Shown: positions 6,927-13,188 of the stretch, piece by piece
Position numbering within the stretch: the stretch's first letter is position 1
Layout of the letters: every line of letters begins with the position of its first letter
Assembly: GCA_955652705.1 (NCBI GenBank)
Contig: CATPBK010000044.1
Span: 1 to 64,000, forward strand
Reading direction: 5' to 3'
DNA length: 64,000 bases
Source: Candidatus Dormiibacterota bacterium
Lineage (GTDB): Bacteria; Chloroflexota; Dormibacteria; Dormibacterales; Dormibacteraceae
Translations under genes and position numbers: made by a program
Notes under the pieces: generated by a model
Databases searched by the model: none
Told to the model about the DNA's origin: nothing
Seen by the model: the letters and a program-made list of their open reading frames with translations, nothing else

Positions 6927-8693
6927 ATGAGCCACGCCGCCGACCACGAAAGCAAAGAGCCGCTCGACGTGCTCCGCCACTCCACGGCGCACGTCCTGGC
7001 GGCGGCGGTCACCGAGCTCTTCCCCGGTGCCAAGTACGCGATCGGCCCGCCGATCGAGAACGGCTTCTACTACGACTTCGAGCTCGACCGCACGCTCACC
7101 CAGGAGGACCTGCCGGCGATCGAGAAGAAGATGCGCTCGATCATCGGGCGGAAGCTGCCCTTCCGGCAGGAGCTGGATGAAAAGGCGGAGGCGATCGCCA
7201 GGTTCGAGGCTCTAGGCCAGCCCTACAAGGTGGAGCTGATCCAGGAACGCGTGGCGGACGGCGAGAAGGTGAGCCTCTACTGGACCGGCGACTTCCTGGA
7301 CCTCTGCCGCGGACCGCACGTGGCCGACGCGGGCGAGATCAAGGCCTTCAAGCTGACGCGGCTGGCGGGCGCCTACTGGAAGGGCGACGAGCACAACCGC
7401 CAGCTGCAGCGCGTGTACGGCACGGCCTGGCCGTCCCAGAAGGACCTCGACGAGTATCTCCAGTTCCTGGCCGAGGCCGAGAAGCGCGACCACAAGCGCC
7501 TGGGGCGGGAGCTCAAGCTCTTCCTCTCCGACGAACGAACCGGCGCCGGACTGCCGATCTGGCTGCCCGACGGCGCCACCGTCCGCCGTGAGATCGAGCG
7601 CTGGATCATCGACGAGGAGCTGGCCCGGGGCTACAAGCACGTGCGCACACCCGACGTGGCGCGCCTGGAACTGTTCCAGAAGAGCGGCCACTGGGAGCGC
7701 TACCACGACAGCATGTATCCGCCGATGCGGTTCCAAGATTCGGGCGAGGTCCTGGAGCTGCGGCCGATGAACTGCCCGCACCACATCCTCGTCTACCAGT
7801 CAGAGCTGCACTCCTATCGCGACCTCCCGCTGCGCATCGCGGAAATCGGAAACAACTGGCGCTTCGAGAAATCCGGCGAGCTGCAGGGTCTGAATCGCGT
7901 GCGCGCATTCGCGCTCAATGACGCGCACATCTTCTGCACGCCTGAGCAGCTGGAGTCCGAGGTGAAAGGCTCCCTGGAGCTGGCGATGTACTTCTCGGGA
8001 GTGCTCGGCATCGACGAGTACTGGTACCGGCTTTCAGTCCGGGACGACGCGAAAGACAAATGGATCGGCCGGGAGGAACAGTGGGCCGCCGCTCAGGCGG
8101 CGCTGGCTTCGGCCCTCGAATCGCTCGACCAAACCTACCGGCTGGGACCGGGCGAGGCCGCGTTCTACGGTCCCAAGATCGACTTCCAGGTCCGCGACGC
8201 GATGCGCCGCGAGTTCACGAACTCGACGGTGCAGGTCGACTTCCAGCTGCCGGAGCTGTTCGACCTCGAGTACGTGGCGGAGGACGGCTCACGGCAGCGG
8301 CCGGTGATGGTGCACCGGGGCGCCGCCGGCGCGATGGAACGGCTCTTCGCTTACCTGATCGAGCGGTATGCGGGCGCTTTCCCGCTCTGGCTGGCGCCGG
8401 TCCAGACGGTCGTTCTGCCGATCACCGACGAGCAGGGTGCCTACGCGCAGCAGGTCGCCGCGCGACTGGCGGCCGCAAAGCTGCGGGTCGAGGTCGACAG
8501 CCGGTCCGAGCGCATCAACCGCAAGATCCGCGACGCCCAGGCGCGCAAGGTGCCGTACATGGCTGTGGTGGGGGCTCGGGAAGCGGAGGCCGGGCACGTC
8601 AACGTTCGGACCCGCGCCGGCGCGCAGTCGGACGAGGAGCTGGAGGCGTTCGCGCAGCGTCTGGTCGAGGAGGTCGCGTCTAAGCGGAGGTAG
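6927..8693 (+). CDS. thrS: Threonyl-tRNA synthetase (no TGS domain)
   Basis: Class II synthetase charging tRNA-Thr. From the ATG at 6927 the 588-residue protein starts directly in the second additional (editing) domain: RHSTAHVLAAAV, then DLCRGPHV, motif 2 around RFEKSGELQG, the zinc-site cysteine in MNCPHH, motif 3 GAMERLFAY, and a C-terminal anticodon-binding domain. The N-terminal TGS domain of most ThrRS (about 60 residues) is absent. The frame stays open upstream across the dedA shadow to 6327, but that extension shows no family similarity and is rejected. Confidence 0.95.
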   Translation: MSHAADHESKEPLDVLRHSTAHVLAAAVTELFPGAKYAIGPPIENGFYYDFELDRTLTQEDLPAIEKKMRSIIGRKLPFRQELDEKAEAIARFEALGQPYKVELIQERVADGEKVSLYWTGDFLDLCRGPHVADAGEIKAFKLTRLAGAYWKGDEHNRQLQRVYGTAWPSQKDLDEYLQFLAEAEKRDHKRLGRELKLFLSDERTGAGLPIWLPDGATVRREIERWIIDEELARGYKHVRTPDVARLELFQKSGHWERYHDSMYPPMRFQDSGEVLELRPMNCPHHILVYQSELHSYRDLPLRIAEIGNNWRFEKSGELQGLNRVRAFALNDAHIFCTPEQLESEVKGSLELAMYFSGVLGIDEYWYRLSVRDDAKDKWIGREEQWAAAQAALASALESLDQTYRLGPGEAAFYGPKIDFQVRDAMRREFTNSTVQVDFQLPELFDLEYVAEDGSRQRPVMVHRGAAGAMERLFAYLIERYAGAFPLWLAPVQTVVLPITDEQGAYAQQVAARLAAAKLRVEVDSRSERINRKIRDAQARKVPYMAVVGAREAEAGHVNVRTRAGAQSDEELEAFAQRLVEEVASKRR

Positions 8694-8705
8694 CTCGCCG
8701 GCTTC

Positions 8706-9845
8706 TCAGAGGCCGCCGGGCAGCCGGCCCAGGTAGGTGCCGGAGATGGCGACCGGGGTGACCTTCTTGGAGCTGGTGTCGTAGAGCACCGATTGCCCCT
8801 GGGGCCCCTGCCCGACCACCAGGAGGTGAGTCGCGTCGATCCAGCCGATGCTGCCCTGGGGCGCCGCGATCGTCGACGTGGCGCCGGACGGGTTCAGCAG
8901 CAGCGGACCGCTCTGGCCTTCGCAGCAGGCGAGGCCAAAGCCCGTGGGGGAGACCGCGTACTGGAAGAGCCCAGGGTCGGCCCAGGACGACTGCGCCCGG
9001 CCGTCCCAGCCGAGCAGGTTCAGGTGCTGCGTACGAGTGTCTTCGCAAAGGGCGCCCGCGGGAGACGGCAGGCTGACGGTGCGACAGCCATCGAGGGCGC
9101 CGATGGTTGCGTTGCGTGCGGCGGTCTGGGCATCGGCAACGTGGTACTCGACAGGGAAGGCGGTGAAGGGGCCGCCGCCCTGGGTGCAGGCGGGGACCTT
9201 GGCGACGACCACCTGGTCCGCATGCCAGCCGACCGGCCAGAGGCTGTAGGAGCGGTCCGTCGTGGAGTAGATCTGCGTCCCCGGCAGCGAGTGCAGCGGG
9301 CCGACGGAGAGCGCGATCTTGACCGGTTGCGCCGACGCGTCGATCGTGACGACCGCGATCCGGCTGTCGTCGGGGCTGACCGCGAAGACGGCCGCGCTGT
9401 TGACTCCGAAGGAAAGCTTGCCGATGGTGCTGACCTTGCCGTCTCGGCCGAAGGCCTTGACGCTGCCGTCGCCGTCCTCGAAGTAGACCTTGGAGTCGGA
9501 AGCGCTGACGGTGACCGGGGACGGCACTACGAGTGCCGCCTGGTCAGCCCCCAACTTGCAGGTGGGGCCCGACTGGCGCGTCGTCCCTTGCGCGGTCGCC
9601 ACCGCTTTGCCGGCCGCATCGACGAGGCTCAAAGTGAACGGCTGACCCACCGCCTGGAGCGGGCTGACCACGATTGCGTAAGGGCCCGCTGGGGCCGGGC
9701 CGGGGGTCTGCCCACCGCCCGGCGTGGGGGTGGCCCGCTTCTGCGAAGAGGTGGGCGAGGGCGACGGCTTGGCGCCGGCGGTGGAGCCGAGCGGCCCGCA
9801 AGCGGTCAGGATGAGTGCCACGACCAGTAGGGTCCGTGCCCGCAA
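8706..9845 (-). CDS. Lipoprotein with beta-propeller-like repeats
   Basis: Exported lipoprotein of unknown function. Start TTG (9843-9845), a short hydrophobic signal ending in the lipobox LILTAC, then a Pro/Ser/Thr-rich linker to about residue 55. The remaining 320 or so residues alternate short beta-type blades: AVSPDDSRIAVVTIDA, YAVSPTGFGLACC and GWIDATHLLVVG resemble WD40/TolB-like propeller strands. No catalytic motif is recognised. Convergent with thrS (12 nt between stops). It stands alone and is the least conserved gene of the first 20 kb. Confidence 0.75.
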   Translation of the reverse strand: MRARTLLVVALILTACGPLGSTAGAKPSPSPTSSQKRATPTPGGGQTPGPAPAGPYAIVVSPLQAVGQPFTLSLVDAAGKAVATAQGTTRQSGPTCKLGADQAALVVPSPVTVSASDSKVYFEDGDGSVKAFGRDGKVSTIGKLSFGVNSAAVFAVSPDDSRIAVVTIDASAQPVKIALSVGPLHSLPGTQIYSTTDRSYSLWPVGWHADQVVVAKVPACTQGGGPFTAFPVEYHVADAQTAARNATIGALDGCRTVSLPSPAGALCEDTRTQHLNLLGWDGRAQSSWADPGLFQYAVSPTGFGLACCEGQSGPLLLNPSGATSTIAAPQGSIGWIDATHLLVVGQGPQGQSVLYDTSSKKVTPVAISGTYLGRLPGGL

Positions 9846-9876
9846 GACGCCGGAATCATCGCCGATCGAGCTGGGT

Positions 9877-9904
9877 TTGTTACGACCGGAATTCTTGGTA
9901 CCAT
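9877..9904 (+). promoter_or_regulatory. Candidate promoter of the infC-rpmI-rplT operon
   Basis: TTGTTA (9877-9882), 16-nt spacer, TACCAT (9899-9904), oriented towards infC. Transcripts from here would carry a leader of about 205 nt that includes the family C hairpins and the terminator before the infC start. Confidence 0.45.
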
Positions 9905-9977
9905 TGGCCCTCGTTGAAGCAGGGCCCGCCCCTCACCTCCAGGCTTGCTTTCGCGCGCCGAAGAGGTTCACTAGACA

Positions 9978-10039
9978 GGGGGGTGCGCGACGAACCGGCT
10001 TGCACGGGCGTCGCGCCCGAGGGGGGACTCCCCCCTCGG
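9978..10039 (+). repeat. Family C two-hairpin repeat in the infC leader
   Basis: G-run followed by hairpin 1 with stem GCGCGACG/CGTCGCGC, then hairpin 2 with the perfect 10-bp stem CCGAGGGGGG (10017-10026)/CCCCCCTCGG (10030-10039) and a 3-nt loop. It has the architecture of the dinG/rsmI copies but different stem sequences that remain complementary. It abuts the terminator at 10041, so its second hairpin could act in the attenuation decision. Confidence 0.7.
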
Positions 10040-10040
10040 A

Positions 10041-10069
10041 GCGGACGGGCTTTGCCGTCCGCGTTTTTT
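10041..10069 (+). terminator. Intrinsic terminator in the infC leader (probable attenuator)
   Basis: Stem GCGGACGG (10041-10048)/CCGTCCGC (10055-10062), 6-nt loop, then T6 at 10064-10069. It lies inside the leader about 50 nt before infC, after the candidate promoter. The layout fits transcription attenuation of infC-rpmI-rplT, which in Bacillus subtilis is controlled by L20 binding its leader. No L20 target was identified here. Confidence 0.75.
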
Positions 10070-10117
10070 GTATTGGAGGTAGCTCGAGAGCTCTGAGACC
10101 GACAGAGGTAATGCCCG

Positions 10118-10675
10118 ATCGCGTTTAAGGAACTCCGCATCAACGATCAGATCCGCGCACAGGAGGTGCGCCTGATCGACGATCAAGGCAACCAGTTGGG
10201 AGTGCTCCCCTTGGAGACCGCGAAGCGGATCGCGAACGAAAAGGGCCTCGACCTCGTCGAGTTCGCGCCCCAGGCCAACCCGCCCGTCTGCCGGCTGATC
10301 GACTACGGCAAGTACAAGTTCGAGACGATCAAGAAGGAAAAGGACCAGCGGCGGCGGCAGAACGTGATCAAGCTGAAGGAGATGAAGCTGCGACCCAAGG
10401 TCGCGGAGCATGACTTCCAGACCAAGTTCAAGGGCGTCAAGCAATTCTTGGAGCAGGGCGAGAAGGTGAAGGTGACGATCATGTTCCGGGGCCGCGAGAT
10501 GGTCCACCAGGAGATCGGCCGGCGCATCCTCGATCGGGTCGCGGCTGAGGCCAAGGACATCGCGGTCGTGGAGCGGCAGCCGTTGATGGAGGGCCGCAAC
10601 CTCTTCATGATCCTGGCCCCCAACGCCAAGTCCGCCAAACAGGAACAACAAGAAGGAGCAGCCGCAAGTGCCTAA
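10118..10675 (+). CDS. infC: Translation initiation factor IF-3
   Basis: Binds the 30S subunit, blocks premature 50S joining and rejects non-canonical start codons. The family N-terminus ELRINDQIRAQEVRLID lies upstream of the first GTG (10166), and the frame opens after a stop at 10109. The only plausible start there is ATC at 10118, 8 nt after AGAGGT, giving MAFKELRIND. This matches the rare AUU/AUC start used for infC autoregulation elsewhere. An ATG at 10111 in another frame (MPDRV, stop at 10128) overlaps the start and could interfere. Both the N and C domains are complete; the tail is Gln/Ala-rich. Overlaps rpmI by 8 nt. Confidence 0.95.
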   Translation: MAFKELRINDQIRAQEVRLIDDQGNQLGVLPLETAKRIANEKGLDLVEFAPQANPPVCRLIDYGKYKFETIKKEKDQRRRQNVIKLKEMKLRPKVAEHDFQTKFKGVKQFLEQGEKVKVTIMFRGREMVHQEIGRRILDRVAAEAKDIAVVERQPLMEGRNLFMILAPNAKSAKQEQQEGAAASA

Positions 10676-10862
10676 GTTGAAGACCCGCAAGGGCATCGCC
10701 AAGCGGGTGCGCCTGACCGGCACCGGCAAGCTGATGCGCCGCCATGCCTGGAAAAGCCACCTCCTCGAGCACAAGTCCGCCAAGCGGAAGCGGGCCTACC
10801 GCGCCCTGAGCGCGGTCGACCGGACCGACAAGAAGATGGTCCGGCGGGCGCTGGGGGTTTAG
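10668..10862 (+). CDS. rpmI: 50S ribosomal protein L35
   Basis: Small basic large-subunit protein, 64 residues, starting PKLKTRKGIAKRVRLTGTGK and containing HLLEHKSAKRKR, both diagnostic of L35. GTG start at 10668 lies inside the end of infC, with a purine-rich AAGAAGGAG just upstream, so translation is probably coupled. Middle gene of the universally conserved infC-rpmI-rplT operon. Confidence 0.97.
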   Translation: MPKLKTRKGIAKRVRLTGTGKLMRRHAWKSHLLEHKSAKRKRAYRALSAVDRTDKKMVRRALGV

Positions 10863-10865
10863 GGA

Positions 10866-11219
10866 ATGTCTCGCGTCAAGCGCGGCGTCACCGCGCATCG
10901 GCGCCATAAGTCGATCCTGGAACGGGCGAAGGGATTCCGCCTCTCCAAGAAGCTGCTCTTCCGGCCCGCCAACGAAGCGGTTCTCCACGCGCTCGCCTAT
11001 GCGTTCCGCGACCGGCGACGCCGCAAGCGCGAGATGCGCCGGCTCTGGATCACGCGAATCAACGCCGCCTCCCGGCAGGGCGGCCTTCCTTACAACCGTT
11101 TCATGCACGGCCTGCGCCAGGCCGGGGTTGAGATCGATCGCAAAGTGCTCGCCGACCTGGCGGTACGCGACTCCGGCTCCTTTGCTCGGCTGGTAGAGGT
11201 TGCCAAGCAGAGCCTCTAG
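10866..11219 (+). CDS. rplT: 50S ribosomal protein L20
   Basis: L20 is essential for early 50S assembly and is the usual translational or transcriptional repressor of this operon. 117 residues: [17 protein letters not shown] at the N-terminus, then [27 protein letters not shown]-like [13 protein letters not shown], and [11 protein letters not shown] 3 nt after the L35 stop. The usual KGYRG tract reads KGFRL. Its stop codon TAG provides the first bases of the family A element that follows. Confidence 0.97.
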   Translation: MSRVKRGVTAHRRHKSILERAKGFRLSKKLLFRPANEAVLHALAYAFRDRRRRKREMRRLWITRINAASRQGGLPYNRFMHGLRQAGVEIDRKVLADLAVRDSGSFARLVEVAKQSL

Positions 11220-11432
11220 TGGACTGTGACGGCCATTCGGCGTGCATCCGCCGCCCCAGACCGCCGGGCGCCCTACGGGCGCTGATGCCGGTGTTACGGG
11301 AGCCGGGCGCTTCGTCGTCACGCATCCTCCAGATGCGCTCCTCGTCGCGCCACCCGCGCCTTGGCACCGACGGCCTGGGACGCCGGTCTTAGAGCCTCTG
11401 GCCTGCTGCGCGAACGTCCGTCACAGTCCACT
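11218..11432 (+). repeat. Family A structured element, copy 1 (rplT/rRNA methylase junction)
   Basis: 215-nt palindromic element. Its ends, AGTGGACTGTGACGG and CCGTCACAGTCCACT, are a perfect 15-bp inverted repeat, flanked by TA on both sides (the left TA is part of the rplT stop). Inside are CGCATC/GATGCG with a 5-nt loop (11321-11337) and a conserved GGCACCGACGGCCT block. Related copies lie at 27099-27310 and 50745-50957; inner terminal-stem bases differ between copies but remain paired. The following gene apparently initiates inside this element. Confidence 0.85.
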
Positions 11433-12158
11433 AAGCCGCTAAGAAGCCCGAACAACCCGCTAGTCCGCCGTCTTCGCCACCTCGCCACAAAGCGCGAGCC
11501 AGGTGTGGTACTTCTCGAAGGCCCGCGCGTCGTCCGGCAGGCCCAGGCGGCGGGCATTCAGCTCGAGCTCCTCGTCCTGCGCGAGGGGGAGAGGTTCGAC
11601 GTGGAGGCCGACCGTGTGCAGACCGTGACGAGGAAACTCTTCCAGAGCCTGAGCCAGACGGAGACGCCGCAGGGCGTGCTCGCGGTCGGCCGGGCCGCCC
11701 TCGCCACCCCCGCGGAGGCGCTCGAGTTGGCCCGCACCGCCGGCTGGCCCCTGGTCGTGCTCGACGGCGTCCAGGACCCCGGCAACGTGGGCACCATCGC
11801 CCGCACCGCAGCCGCCGCGGGCGCTCCCGCACTGGCCGTGCTGCCGGGCACGGCCGACCCCCACGGCGCCAAAGCCGTGCGCGCCTCCTCCGGGCACGTC
11901 TTCAACCTGGCCGTGGCGCGGGTCAGCTGGACGGACCTGGAGGGCCTTCAAGTGCTCGGCTCCGGCGTGGGCGGCCGGCCGCTCGAGGAGGTGGCGGTCG
12001 AGAAGGCCGAGGCGCTGGTGCTCGGCAGCGAGGCGCAGGGATTGAGCCGCCCACTGGAGTCCGTGGCGCTGCCGATGGCAGCAGGCGTCGAGTCGCTCAA
12101 CGTAGCCGCCGCGGCGGCCGTCCTTCTTTATGAAGTGCGTCGGAGACTCACCCGGTGA
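11361..12158 (+). CDS. SpoU/TrmH-family RNA 2'-O-methyltransferase
   Basis: SPOUT-fold SAM-dependent RNA ribose methylase, probably acting on 23S rRNA or tRNA. N-terminal substrate-binding part SPNNPLVRRLRHLATKR...LLEGPRVV, then the three SpoU motifs: VLDGVQDPGNVGTIARTA (about 133), LVLGSEAQGLS (about 215) and the C-terminal ESLNVAAAAAVLLYE. Family proteins start about where SPNNPLV begins, but no canonical start lies between the family A element and that point. TTG at 11361 (inside the element) or CTG at 11406 are the options. Ends in a GTGA overlap with pheS. Confidence 0.9.
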   Translation: MAPTAWDAGLRASGLLRERPSQSTKPLRSPNNPLVRRLRHLATKREPGVVLLEGPRVVRQAQAAGIQLELLVLREGERFDVEADRVQTVTRKLFQSLSQTETPQGVLAVGRAALATPAEALELARTAGWPLVVLDGVQDPGNVGTIARTAAAAGAPALAVLPGTADPHGAKAVRASSGHVFNLAVARVSWTDLEGLQVLGSGVGGRPLEEVAVEKAEALVLGSEAQGLSRPLESVALPMAAGVESLNVAAAAAVLLYEVRRRLTR

Positions 12159-13180
12159 CCGAGTTCGAGAACACCGTCGCCCACGGGCTCGAGCGGATCG
12201 CCAAAGCCACCAGCGACGACGACCTGGAGCGGCTGCGGATCGAGTATCTGGGCCGGAACTCATCCATCTCGCAGACCCTGTCCGGGCTCGCCGCGGAACC
12301 CAAAGAGAAGAGGGCGGAGATCGGCAAGGCTGGGAACGAGGCCAAGCAGAAGATCGGCGCCGCCCTGGAGGCCCGAGCCGGGGAGCTGGCCGCCACCAGG
12401 ATGGGCAAGCTGGCCGAGCTCGAGGCGATCGACGTCACCTTCCCCGCGCCGCCGCTCGACCGCGGCCACATACACGTCCTGAACCAGGTCCGCTCAGAGG
12501 TCGAAACCATCCTCGAGCGTCTCGGCTACCAGGTCGAGGAGGGCCCGGAGATCGAGACCGACTGGTACTGCTTCGAGGCGCTGAACCTGCCCAAGGGCCA
12601 CGCTTCGCGCGACCTCCAGGAGACCTTCTTCCTGGCGGAGGACGAGTCGATAGTGCTGCGCACCCACACTTCGTCGGTCCAGATCCGGGCGATGGAACGC
12701 CTCCGGACCCCGCCAATCTTCGTCATCGCCCCCGGGCGCGTCTACCGCCGCGACAACCTGGACGCGACCCACTTGCCCTACTTCATGCAGGTCGAGGGCC
12801 TGGCCGTCGACGAGGGCCTGACCGTGGGCGACCTCAAGGGCACCCTCCTCTACCTCGTGCAATCGCTGTTCGGGCCCGAGCGACGGGTGCGGATGCGGCC
12901 GACCTATTTCCCCTACACGGAACCCAGTTTCGAGTTCGACACGCTCTGCGGACGCTGCGGCGGGGCCGGCTGCCGGAGCTGCGGCAACCAGGGCTGGCTG
13001 GAGACGGGCGGCTGCGGCATGGTCCACCCGAACGTGCTCCGCAACGGTGGCCTCGATCCAGACCAGTACACCGGCTTCGCCTGGGGCTTCGGGATCGAGC
13101 GCATGACGCTGCTGAAGTACGACGTTGAGGACCTGCGCCTCTTCTACGAGAACGATTTGCGCTTCAACGAGCAGTTCTGA
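12155..13180 (+). CDS. pheS: Phenylalanyl-tRNA synthetase alpha subunit
   Basis: Catalytic subunit of the alpha2-beta2 enzyme charging tRNA-Phe. 341 residues: an N-terminal coiled-coil region (EFENTVAHGLERI..., roughly 1-85) that contacts tRNA, then the class II core with HPS-like THTSSVQIRAM, motif 2 FVIAPGRVYRRD and motif 3 GFAWGFGIERMTLLKY. A CxxCxGxGCxxC knuckle (CGRCGGAGCRSC) is present, as in many PheS. GTG start overlaps the upstream stop (GTGA). pheT follows after 8 nt. Confidence 0.97.
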   Translation: MTEFENTVAHGLERIAKATSDDDLERLRIEYLGRNSSISQTLSGLAAEPKEKRAEIGKAGNEAKQKIGAALEARAGELAATRMGKLAELEAIDVTFPAPPLDRGHIHVLNQVRSEVETILERLGYQVEEGPEIETDWYCFEALNLPKGHASRDLQETFFLAEDESIVLRTHTSSVQIRAMERLRTPPIFVIAPGRVYRRDNLDATHLPYFMQVEGLAVDEGLTVGDLKGTLLYLVQSLFGPERRVRMRPTYFPYTEPSFEFDTLCGRCGGAGCRSCGNQGWLETGGCGMVHPNVLRNGGLDPDQYTGFAWGFGIERMTLLKYDVEDLRLFYENDLRFNEQF

Positions 13181-13188
13181 AGTGACGA

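Noticed and set aside
11219-11432. Family A element as a tRNA, T-box or known riboswitch
   Set aside because: No cloverleaf, no T-box motif (TGGNACC-type) or ligand-core signature recognised; structure is a long palindrome with internal hairpins.
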